NCBI GenBank assembly: GCA_964580055.1
Contig: CAZOJI010000008.1
Location: 1-64,000 of the forward strand
Length of the DNA stretch: 64,000 bases
Reading direction: 5' to 3'
From: JBDGYW01 sp964580055
GTDB taxonomy: Bacteria > Gemmatimonadota > Gemmatimonadetes > Gemmatimonadales > GWC2-71-9
The notes beneath the pieces were generated by a model, which did not search any database, was not told the DNA's origin, and saw nothing but the letters and a program-made list of their open reading frames with translations. This document shows, piece by piece, positions 54,319 to 62,316 of the stretch. Position 1 is the stretch's first letter; every line of letters begins with the position of its first letter. The translations under genes were made by a program, and so were the position numbers.

Positions 54319-55811
54319 ATTGGTTCTCGTCGTTCTTTCGTGAAAAACGGCGCCCATTTATCCGGCGGAGAGGGCTTAGTGAGGAGACTCGCCAGGATTA
54401 GAAGACCAACCGAGAACACGACTCCGGGTATCACGATGTAGTCGCTGCTGGCAAAATCAAACTCGGTTCCACCGAAAGCAAGTGTGAAATCGATACCCAA
54501 TACACTCAACACCTTGATTCCCACTATGCTCGCCAGCCCGCCTGCAATGCATGCGACCCCTCCCTGAGGCGTGACACGCTTCCACAGGAAGCAGGCCAGC
54601 AAAGCCGGTGTGAGGCTTGCGCCCACCAGTGAATAGGCATAGAGAGCCATTTCGAGCACCGTAGTGAACTGGGTTAGCAGAACGATTCCCAGGGCTCCAA
54701 ACAACACGATAGAGGCCCTCTGTACGCTCACCTTCTGCTTCTCGCTAGCCTGAGGATTGACGAAACGTTGGTAGATGTCGCGGCTCACATTGGTCGAAGG
54801 TACGAGCAAAAACGTGTTGCCAGTCGAAAGCACGATCGCCACAGCAGCAGCCAACAAAACCGCACCACCTAGAGTTGGGAGCGCCTCTTTGGCAAGGAAG
54901 AGTATGATTGTCTCTGAGGCAGCGCGTCCGACCACGGAGGTCTGCTCCATCAAGTCAGGGTACGCAGCACGGCCCACAATGGCCAGTAGTGCTAACGCCG
55001 TTTCGAGAATCACGACGCCTGTGACCATTCCCAGAACCGCCTGCCTGGCCGCGCGTGCGTTCTTGGCAGAAAAGAACTTCTGGTAGATGCCGCTCTCACC
55101 CATTAGCAGCAGGAAAGTGGGCATGGCCACTCCAAACGCCCAAAGGACATTGTGGCCGCCCAGCACTGTTGTGTGGCCGCTCGGTAGCGCGTCGATGACG
55201 GTGCTGACGCCGCCCAATTGAAATACCATGTAGGGCAGTGCCAGCAACACGGCTACCGAGATGATGATTCCGTTGAAGATGTCCACCGTCACGATCGACA
55301 CCATGCCGGCGAGGGCAGTGAACACGACTATCGCGGTAGCGGTAATCAGCATTCCCGCGTTGGGAGAGATCGCTCCGTCGGTGACTATGCTGAGGATCCA
55401 ACCGCCGCCACGAAACTGATATGCCGCGATGGTAACGTATGCGAGAATGATTGCAACGGTGCCCAGTATTCTGGCGACTGCATTGTAGCGTTTTTCGAGT
55501 AGATCGGGGACCGTGTATTCTGCGATCCGCCGCACTCGGCCGGCAAGGAAGTAGACACAGACCAGACCCACCCATGCGCCGAACGAAAACCATAGCTCGG
55601 CGATTCCCGTGCGATACGCGAGCCCCGCACCTCCGAAGAGCGAACCCGATCCGATCCAGGTGCACACGAGCGTGCCTACGAGCAAGAAGACCGGCACAGA
55701 GCGTCCGGCCACGGCGAAATCCTCATGGCTCTGCACTTTCTTGGATCGCCACAGGCTCACGCCGATGAGGATCAGCGGATAACCAAGCACAACTGTAACC
55801 AAAAAGCTCAT
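54315..55811 (-). CDS. Sodium:solute symporter (SSS family), second copy
   Basis: About 498 residues with 12-13 hydrophobic helices. SSS landmarks are DFAVAGRSVPVFLLVGTL, WIGSGSLFGGAGLAYRTGIAE, and NTFLLVPSTNVSRDIYQRFVNPQ near helix 9. A strong AGGAGG lies six bases before ATG 55811, so the ATG six codons upstream is unlikely. It is paralogous to the symporter at 9.1 kb, sharing the D-I-Y-x-R-F-V-N-P motif. It follows the dipeptide transporter genes on the same strand and could import an amino acid or organic acid. Its exact substrate is unknown. Confidence 0.9.
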   Translation of the reverse strand: MSFLVTVVLGYPLILIGVSLWRSKKVQSHEDFAVAGRSVPVFLLVGTLVCTWIGSGSLFGGAGLAYRTGIAELWFSFGAWVGLVCVYFLAGRVRRIAEYTVPDLLEKRYNAVARILGTVAIILAYVTIAAYQFRGGGWILSIVTDGAISPNAGMLITATAIVVFTALAGMVSIVTVDIFNGIIISVAVLLALPYMVFQLGGVSTVIDALPSGHTTVLGGHNVLWAFGVAMPTFLLLMGESGIYQKFFSAKNARAARQAVLGMVTGVVILETALALLAIVGRAAYPDLMEQTSVVGRAASETIILFLAKEALPTLGGAVLLAAAVAIVLSTGNTFLLVPSTNVSRDIYQRFVNPQASEKQKVSVQRASIVLFGALGIVLLTQFTTVLEMALYAYSLVGASLTPALLACFLWKRVTPQGGVACIAGGLASIVGIKVLSVLGIDFTLAFGGTEFDFASSDYIVIPGVVFSVGLLILASLLTKPSPPDKWAPFFTKERREPI

Positions 55812-56095
55812 ATGGGCCCTCCTAAACACCTGCGATGAGCAGGGCGATCCACTGTAATGGCGTGCACAGGCTCAACAAAGGCGGCACAATACGACCGACA
55901 TAAATAGCACGAAGTCGCTTGTGTGGCTACCAGTGAATCAATCCAATTACAGCTTCCATCTGCTCTCTGTGGCTGTGCTCCAGATGAGACACACCAATCA
56001 AGCATATCGGCAACAGACTGGAACCGCTGTTTCCTGAAAGTTTCCCAGATTCGTTGCGCCTGGCTAGGATGATCTCGGGCGTGGTGAGTCATCAC
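55808..56095 (-). CDS. Doubtful 95-codon open frame linking dppF and the symporter
   Basis: This frame begins with an ATG overlapping the dppF stop by four bases (ATGA) and ends by overlapping the symporter start by four bases. Both overlaps are typical of coupled genes, and the frame fills the 280-base gap. The predicted protein is rich in His, Arg and Cys with no hydrophobic core or known domain. I lean towards a chance open frame but list it because of the double overlap. The symporter ribosome site AGGAGG lies inside its last codons. Confidence 0.22.
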   Translation of the reverse strand: MMTHHARDHPSQAQRIWETFRKQRFQSVADMLDWCVSSGAQPQRADGSCNWIDSLVATQATSCYLCRSYCAAFVEPVHAITVDRPAHRRCLGGPI

Positions 56096-57084
56096 AGCAG
56101 CATCTCTTCCGGATAGTAACAGGCTACGTGGCGTCCGGGGCGAACTTCCTTCAGGACGGGCTCAACAGTGCGGCATGTATCGTCCTTGCGAGGGTGGGGA
56201 CACCGTGAATAGAAAACACATCCTTGGGGGCGCATCCGGGCACTGGGCATGTCTCCACTGAGAACGATACGCGCGCTCCGGGCATCGGGATCCGGAATCG
56301 GGATTGCCGAAAGGAGCGATGCGCTGTAGGGGTGGAGTGGCTCCGCGTAGACGTCTTCCGCCGCCGCCACTTCCATCAGCCGGCCCAAATACATGACGGC
56401 GACGCGGTCGGCGACATGGCGTACGACGGCGAGATCGTGGGCTATGAACAAATACGTGAGGCCACGCGACTTGCGGAGATCTGCGAGAAGATTCAAGACC
56501 TGCGCCTGCACGGAGACGTCTAGTGCGGAAACAGGCTCGTCGAGTACGAGGAATTCCGGTTCTACCGAGAGTGCACGAGCGATTCCCACCCTCTGGCGTT
56601 GACCACCGGACAGCTCGTGCGGATAGCTTTCCATGTGCGACACGTCCATTCCCACTTCATGGAACAACCTGGCGACGCGCTCTCTCGCATCTCTCCTCTC
56701 GCAAATGCGATGAACGAGGATCGGCTCGTGGACCGCCGCTCCAACGGTCATTCGTGGATTCAGTGCACCATATGGATCCTGAAACACGATCTGCATGCGA
56801 CGCCTCAAGGCACGCAGCCTCTTTGCATCTAATGCGAGCACGTCGATACCATCGAAGACGACTCGGCCGGATGTAGGCTTAACCAGTCTCAGCACGCATC
56901 GTCCGAGCGTCGTCTTGCCGCTTCCACTCTCTCCGACCAAACCAAGCGATCCCCCACGAGCGATTGATAGTGTCACATTATCCACCGCACGTATGCTGGC
57001 CGTTTTGGAGAATAACTCCCCGGAAGCTCGGTAGTCCTTGACCAACTCAATCACTTCGAGCAAGGCGCCGTTCGCTTCAGTCAT
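56092..57084 (-). CDS. dppF: Dipeptide/oligopeptide ABC transporter ATPase, DppF-like
   Basis: A 330-residue ATPase. Walker A GESGSGKTT, signature LSGGQRQRVGIARA, Walker B LVLDEPVSALD and the oligo-HPY C-terminal motif CVFYSRCPHPRKDDTC are seen. The second ATPase overlaps it by four bases upstream. It is the last gene of a five-gene minus-strand operon (dppA-B-C-D-F) for importing di- or oligopeptides or, in relatives, nickel. The peptide role fits the secreted peptidases nearby. Confidence 0.93.
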   Translation of the reverse strand: MTEANGALLEVIELVKDYRASGELFSKTASIRAVDNVTLSIARGGSLGLVGESGSGKTTLGRCVLRLVKPTSGRVVFDGIDVLALDAKRLRALRRRMQIVFQDPYGALNPRMTVGAAVHEPILVHRICERRDARERVARLFHEVGMDVSHMESYPHELSGGQRQRVGIARALSVEPEFLVLDEPVSALDVSVQAQVLNLLADLRKSRGLTYLFIAHDLAVVRHVADRVAVMYLGRLMEVAAAEDVYAEPLHPYSASLLSAIPIPDPDARSARIVLSGDMPSARMRPQGCVFYSRCPHPRKDDTCRTVEPVLKEVRPGRHVACYYPEEMLL

Positions 57085-58067
57085 ACCTGGTTACCATGGG
57101 AATCTTCCACCAGCCAACATCGAGCGTGGCGACCCGACCCTACTCTTAGCAGCGGCGGCTCGTTCGTTCGACAGCGGTCCCAAGCGTGAGGGCATCTTGG
57201 GTGGAAACGGCAGGCGAGTGGCCACGCCGTTGAAGGTGGTACCGCACCCGGTATGGTTTCTAGTCGCTCCACTTGCTGGTCGACCCTTGGGACCGCCCGC
57301 AGGAGGGCCTGGGTGTAGGGGTGCCGGGCGTCTCGGAACAACGCCAGGGTCGCCGCCGTCTCGACTATCCTCCCTGCATACATAACGGCAACGCGGTCCG
57401 CGATGCCAGCTACTATGCCCAGGTCATGCGTTATCAAGAGTACCGACATCCTCAGTTGCTCCCTGAGGTCCGTCAACAACTCGAGGATCTGTGCCTGAAT
57501 GGTGACGTCGAGAGCGGTAGTGGGTTCGTCGGCGATCAGAATCTTGGGGTTGCACGACAACGCGATGGCTATCATCACCCGTTGCTGCATGCCTCCGCTC
57601 ATCTGATGGGGGTAATCAAATATCCGTTTGGCCGGATCAGGAATTCCGACGAGCCGGAGTAGCTCTACGGCCTTTTCGCGCGCGGCTTTCTTGGTGATCC
57701 TTCCATGGGACTGAAGAGTCTCTGAGATCTGGGATCCGACGGTCAACACGGGATTGAGGCTGGCGGTTGGTTCCTGGAAGACCATTGCGATTTCTGCGCC
57801 TCGAATTCTACGCAGTCGATGCGTAGGCAGTTCCAATAGGTTGGAACCGTCGAATTCAACGACGCTTTCTCCGGATATCTCGCCGGGAGGCTCGATGAGT
57901 CTCAGGATCGAGAGCGCTGTGACCGTCTTACCGCACCCGGATTCCCCCACGACGCCGAGGGTTTCACCTTCCATGAGGTCGAATGACACGTTGTCGACGG
58001 CACGTGCCGTGCCCTTGTCGGTGCTGAACCTAGTGCTGAGGTTCCGGACACTCAACAAAGTGGTCAT
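57081..58067 (-). CDS. dppD: Dipeptide/oligopeptide ABC transporter ATPase, DppD-like
   Basis: A 328-residue ATPase. Walker A GESGCGKTV, QEPTASLNPVLTVG in the Q-loop, MSGGMQQRVMIAIA signature, LIADEPTTALD Walker B, and the oligo-HPY motif CRFHPRCPHAWDRC. It overlaps both neighbours by one to four bases, which shows a coupled operon. With DppF it forms the heterodimeric motor of the permease. Confidence 0.93.
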   Translation of the reverse strand: MTTLLSVRNLSTRFSTDKGTARAVDNVSFDLMEGETLGVVGESGCGKTVTALSILRLIEPPGEISGESVVEFDGSNLLELPTHRLRRIRGAEIAMVFQEPTASLNPVLTVGSQISETLQSHGRITKKAAREKAVELLRLVGIPDPAKRIFDYPHQMSGGMQQRVMIAIALSCNPKILIADEPTTALDVTIQAQILELLTDLREQLRMSVLLITHDLGIVAGIADRVAVMYAGRIVETAATLALFRDARHPYTQALLRAVPRVDQQVERLETIPGAVPPSTAWPLACRFHPRCPHAWDRCRTNEPPLLRVGSGRHARCWLVEDSHGNQV

Positions 58068-58894
58068 TACGATTTGGGGTCAATAGCGTTGCGCAGGCCG
58101 TCACCCATGAGGCTGAAGCCAACGACAATGAGGACAATCACGAGTCCAGGAAACGTCGAGATCCACCAGGCCTGATTCAGGAGGTGCATTCCATCACTGA
58201 TGATCCCACCCAGAGAGGCGGTGGGCGGACGTACTCCGGCGCCAAGATACGAAAGCCCTGCCTCGATGAGAATGATGTGTCCCAGGCCAAGCGTTGCGGC
58301 AACCACGACCGGGCCGATGATGTTCGGAAGTAAATGGTTCATCAAGGTGCGCAACCGTCTGAGTCCCAAAGCATGCGCAGCCAGAACGAAATCACGTTGA
58401 CGCAAGCTCAACACCTCCGCTCGGACGAGCCTGCTGGTGCCGAACCAACTGGTGAGTCCCAATACACAGATTAATCCCAATACTCCGGAGGGGAACAGGG
58501 TAATCAGCACGAGCAACAGGACCAGCCTTGGCACGGCCAGAGCTGCATCCACCAGTCGCATGAGCACCGTATCTACGATACCCCGAAAGTAACCGGCCAG
58601 CAGACCGACGCCCGTCCCGATCGACAATGACAGTAGTATCGACACCGTAGCTATCGCGAGGGACAGCCTCACGCCGGAGACCACGCGGCTGAGCACATCG
58701 CGCCCGATTTGATCGGTACCGAAGGGGTGTGCCGGCGAAGGCGGCTGCTGTTGCAGCGCGTATCCCAGTTGTTCTGCGGGGTGGTATTGAATGAAGTAAG
58801 GTGCAAAAGCCGCCACGAGAATCAACGCGCATACCAGGAGAGCGCCGAGCCTCGCTCTCCGATCTCTAAGGAAACGCCTCAGCGGACTGCTCAT
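58067..58894 (-). CDS. dppC: Peptide ABC transporter permease, DppC-like
   Basis: A 275-residue permease with six hydrophobic helices and the DppC N-terminal domain (RFLRDRRARLGALLVCALILVAAFAPYF) followed by HPFGTDQIGRDVLSRVVSGVRLSL. The EAA-loop near ADVLSLRQRDFVLAAHALGLRRLRTL contacts the ATPase. It overlaps dppB and dppD at its ends. It ends with DGLRNAIDPK, typical of the family. Confidence 0.92.
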   Translation of the reverse strand: MSSPLRRFLRDRRARLGALLVCALILVAAFAPYFIQYHPAEQLGYALQQQPPSPAHPFGTDQIGRDVLSRVVSGVRLSLAIATVSILLSLSIGTGVGLLAGYFRGIVDTVLMRLVDAALAVPRLVLLLVLITLFPSGVLGLICVLGLTSWFGTSRLVRAEVLSLRQRDFVLAAHALGLRRLRTLMNHLLPNIIGPVVVAATLGLGHIILIEAGLSYLGAGVRPPTASLGGIISDGMHLLNQAWWISTFPGLVIVLIVVGFSLMGDGLRNAIDPKS

Positions 58895-59865
58895 GCTTCC
58901 CGTCGCGTACGTGGGTCCGTCAGGCGGTAGAGCAGATCGGCGATCGAGTTACCCACCACGACCATTGCTGCTGCAACGATCGCCATTCCGGTCACGAGCG
59001 GATAATCGCGATTCCTGAACGCATCCACAGCGAGCTTACCCAGTCCAGGCCATGAGAACACCTCTTCGACGAGAACCGCACCCGACAGTAACACCGGAAA
59101 CGACAGTCCGAACAGGGTGATGACTGGCAGAAGGGCATTACGGAGAGCGTGTCTGTAGAGTACGCTGTTCTCAGAAAGCCCCTTTGCTCGCGCGGTTCGA
59201 ACGTATTCCTGGCTCAAGGCATCGATCATCGCGGCACGTTGGAAGCGGGCCGTTGATGCCGCTCCGATGACGCCCAATGTGATTGCGGGCAACACCAGGT
59301 GCTTTGCGTGATCCAAGGCCGATCCAAACAGCGAAAGGTGCGGATACAGCCACGGAGTCCGCATGCCACTTGGAGGGAACCAGCCGAGCCCGATCGAAAA
59401 GACCAATATCAACATCAATCCCAGCCAGAATACGGGGATCGAGAACACGAGGAGAATGATGAGAGACAGCCCGTCGTCGATGAGCGATCGGTGGCGCGTA
59501 CCTTGAAAAGCGCCGATCGCAATGCCCAAAGAAAAATCGATCAGCAGAGCTGCAATAGCGAGGACTATCGTGGCCGGTATCCTCGACTTTATTGCCGTCC
59601 ATACAGACAGTGGCCACGAGTAGGAGTATCCGAGGTTTCCGTGCGCCACGTTCCACATGTATCGCAAATATCGTTCTGGGAGCGGCCGGTCGAGTCCGAA
59701 ATTCACGCGCAGCTGATCGGCCACTTCCGCCGGTACACTCTCTGCCGCTGCCAGTGCGTCGACGGGATCGCCCTCCGCCAGTTGCAATAGCACAAAGGTG
59801 AACGTGGCCACCACGAAGACGATGGCTACGCCTTGTAGCAGTCGTCCAGCAACGCTCCACAGCAC
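58891..59865 (-). CDS. dppB: Peptide ABC transporter permease, DppB-like
   Basis: A 324-residue permease with six helices. It shows the DppB N-terminal helix (RLLQGVAIVFVVATFTFVLLQ), GDPVDALAA, NFGLDRPLPERYLRYMWN, and the EAA loop DALSQEYVRTARAKGLSE. Start is GTG at 59865, one base after the dppA stop. It overlaps dppC by four bases. Confidence 0.93.
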   Translation of the reverse strand: MLWSVAGRLLQGVAIVFVVATFTFVLLQLAEGDPVDALAAAESVPAEVADQLRVNFGLDRPLPERYLRYMWNVAHGNLGYSYSWPLSVWTAIKSRIPATIVLAIAALLIDFSLGIAIGAFQGTRHRSLIDDGLSLIILLVFSIPVFWLGLMLILVFSIGLGWFPPSGMRTPWLYPHLSLFGSALDHAKHLVLPAITLGVIGAASTARFQRAAMIDALSQEYVRTARAKGLSENSVLYRHALRNALLPVITLFGLSFPVLLSGAVLVEEVFSWPGLGKLAVDAFRNRDYPLVTGMAIVAAAMVVVGNSIADLLYRLTDPRTRREA

Positions 59866-59866
59866 G

Positions 59867-61519
59867 TCAGTTGACGCCGAATTGGTCGCGTTCGATCAGC
59901 CGGGAAAGCGGCACTGTCAGGTTCGGTAGGCCAATCCACGGCTGGTATGGTGATATCGTCACGCCTTCGAAGCGCTCGTGTACCGCGGCAAACTTTCGCG
60001 GTACGTACATCCAGATCGCGGGCGCATCCTCATTGATGATTCTCAGAGCCGCGTGCCACTTCTCGAGGCTCGCTTCAGGGTCAGTGGATTCACGGGCCTC
60101 CCTAACCAACCGCGTGTACTCCGGATTGGAGTATTTGCCCACGTTGAATTCGTCGAAGCCGTCCTCGGTCCAGTCAGTGGCAAGGGCAGCCGGGCTCGGG
60201 TCCTGCCCGAGCGAGTTGTATGCCGCATCGAAACTACCTTCACTTTGCCGGTTAATGAACGGGGGCCAATCCACATCGACGATTTCCATTCCAATACCAA
60301 CTCGTGCGAGTTGAGCTTGCAGAACCAGCGCCCCACGAGCGCGGGCTGGACTCGGCGGCACTAGCAGCTCGAAAGAGAACGATCGCCCATTGCGATCCAT
60401 GATCCCATCGTTGTCGGTATCTCTCCAACCATACTCTTCGAACACCGATCGTGCTTGTGCCGAGTCGTATGGCAGTGAGCCCTCGAGACGATCGTCCCAA
60501 ATCCACAACGCCGGCGTCACGGGTCCCACGCACGGCAGAGTGTAGGGGCCAAGCACGGACTGAGACAAGGCGGAGCGATCTACGGACATTACTACAGCCC
60601 TGCGAATGGAGCGGCTGCCGAACAACGGATGTGGTCTGTCCGGGTTCTGCGGGTCGCGAAGATTGAACGAGGCGAGGTTGAACGTGTTGGATGGGTATTC
60701 GGTGAGATGGACGTGCTGCGAATTCGATAACCGTTTCAGGTCGGCGGGTTCAGCCACGTGGTGCACGAAGTCGGCGCGGTTTGCTATGATTTCGTCGATG
60801 GCAGCGGTGGGTCCGGCAACTGCGCGCCAGATGATTCGCGGCGCACCGGGGCGGCCCAGGAAGTGATTCGAGTCGCCCGCGAGCTCAACCGATTCACCCG
60901 GCGTCCAACTTACGAACCGGTACGGTCCCGTTCCAACCGGACTGCGTGTGAACTCATGAGATCTGAGATCCTCGGGAAAAACCGAACCGAGGATGTGAGC
61001 GGGCAGGATGTGCATATGCGAGACTGCGTCGTAAAACTGCTCGGGGTAGTAGTCGCTGAACCGGAATTCTACGGTGAGAGAGTCGCGTGCGGAGACCGAT
61101 TCGATTTTGCTGAGGCGTGATCGTGCGTTGGAGCCAACAATTGGGTCGTCATACACATCAAATGTGAATACCACATCCCGAGCCGTTACCGGCGTGCCAT
61201 CGTGCCATTGCGCCAGCTCGTTGATGGAAACGGAGATGGTGAGGCTATCCTCCAAATTCCACGAACTAGCCAACTGAGGTACGAAATCATCGTCGCCTAC
61301 TGTGTTGTAGCTGGGTCCGACATCGGCGAGTTTGGAGAACAAGAGGTCGGCGATCCCCATGTCGACGTCCATTCGCGGAGTAGGTGGGAAGAGCGACTGG
61401 ACCGGTGCACTGGCTACCACGATCGTGCCACACCAACCGCTCTCGCACGCGACCTCGGGTGAGCATCCATGGGCCGACGCGAGTACCAGGAAAACAAGAG
61501 GCTCGAATGATCTTCTCAT
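59867..61519 (-). CDS. dppA: Peptide-binding lipoprotein, DppA-like
   Basis: About 550 residues from ATG 61519 (MRRSFEPLVFLVLASAHGCSPE), whose lipobox ends in Cys19. Further upstream in the frame there is no signal. The SBP family 5 pattern is present: LASSWNLEDSLTISVSIN, WHDGTPVTARDVVFTFDVY, SPVGTGPYRFVSW and the long C-terminal half that closes on peptide. It captures peptides in the periplasm for the DppB-C-D-F transporter. It is 26 bases downstream of the lipoate ligase-like gene, so the operon may start there or at gcvP. Confidence 0.9.
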   Translation of the reverse strand: MRRSFEPLVFLVLASAHGCSPEVACESGWCGTIVVASAPVQSLFPPTPRMDVDMGIADLLFSKLADVGPSYNTVGDDDFVPQLASSWNLEDSLTISVSINELAQWHDGTPVTARDVVFTFDVYDDPIVGSNARSRLSKIESVSARDSLTVEFRFSDYYPEQFYDAVSHMHILPAHILGSVFPEDLRSHEFTRSPVGTGPYRFVSWTPGESVELAGDSNHFLGRPGAPRIIWRAVAGPTAAIDEIIANRADFVHHVAEPADLKRLSNSQHVHLTEYPSNTFNLASFNLRDPQNPDRPHPLFGSRSIRRAVVMSVDRSALSQSVLGPYTLPCVGPVTPALWIWDDRLEGSLPYDSAQARSVFEEYGWRDTDNDGIMDRNGRSFSFELLVPPSPARARGALVLQAQLARVGIGMEIVDVDWPPFINRQSEGSFDAAYNSLGQDPSPAALATDWTEDGFDEFNVGKYSNPEYTRLVREARESTDPEASLEKWHAALRIINEDAPAIWMYVPRKFAAVHERFEGVTISPYQPWIGLPNLTVPLSRLIERDQFGVN

Positions 61520-61545
61520 GTTACACCATCCCAGACCGAATCTAG

Positions 61546-62301
61546 TCACCTGCACCAGGTCCACTCTTCTTCTGCGAAGTGGAGATGTTCCGCTGTAGCG
61601 CAGGGCAACTCTCCGATTGACCAGTCGCCAGACCAGGTTTCGCGAGCCTCCTGAGCAATAGCCTCCGCCACCTCGTCGAATCCCACTGGCCGACCAAGAA
61701 CCGCCGAGAGTGAAGTCGACGCCGGAATCGTGGACACGCCTGCGGTCACCTGTGTCACGACCTCTTGCCTGTCGTACAGCAACACCGAGCCATGCTGAAG
61801 GAAGGCGTTACCCTCTCTCACCTGTGCTGAGCCTACCAGCTTCATGCCTGCCGTTACGATCTCGCCTCCAACTGGAGCAGCGAAACAGGCACCGCTGCTC
61901 AGGGGATGCGTCCTCCGCGCTCGTGGTTCAGCGAGCTTGGCGTCGATCTCGAGCTTCCTCAGCGCCGCCGCCAGTGTGACGTGAATAATATTGTACGTTT
62001 CTCTCAGAGTTCCAAACGTAGTGTCCGGTGCTGCAACGGCGTACGTTAGTTCAGCGTCGTGCCATACAGCACGTCCCCCTGTCGGGCGCCTGACGGTGTC
62101 GATGTTCCGCTTCTGGATCTCCGCCGGGTCGTACCTGCGTTTCGCGGGCTCATTGCGGCCAAAGGAGAGACAGGGGGGACTCCAACGGTAAAGTCTCAAG
62201 AACGCCACTCCCTCCTGCGCTAGGCGGAGGAGGGAGTAGTCGATGCTCATGTTTTCTTTTCCTGGACGCCCCGTCGGCTCGACGATTAGGCTCCACCTCA
62301 C
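61546..62301 (-). CDS. Lipoate-protein ligase-like (BPL/LplA/LipB family)
   Basis: A 251-residue enzyme of the lipoyl/biotinyl ligase superfamily that attaches lipoate or octanoate to lipoyl domains. Motifs: CLSFGRNEPAKRRYDP, RRPTGGRAVWHDAELTY (nucleotide-binding) and TAGMKLVGSAQVREGNAFLQHGSVLL with the catalytic Lys in MKLVGSAQ. It resembles LplA or LipM; the exact donor cannot be read. Its GTG start follows gcvP by 15 bases, so it probably modifies the glycine cleavage H protein. Confidence 0.86.
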   Translation of the reverse strand: MRWSLIVEPTGRPGKENMSIDYSLLRLAQEGVAFLRLYRWSPPCLSFGRNEPAKRRYDPAEIQKRNIDTVRRPTGGRAVWHDAELTYAVAAPDTTFGTLRETYNIIHVTLAAALRKLEIDAKLAEPRARRTHPLSSGACFAAPVGGEIVTAGMKLVGSAQVREGNAFLQHGSVLLYDRQEVVTQVTAGVSTIPASTSLSAVLGRPVGFDEVAEAIAQEARETWSGDWSIGELPCATAEHLHFAEEEWTWCR

Positions 62302-62316
62302 GGCTCGCTAGTCTCC

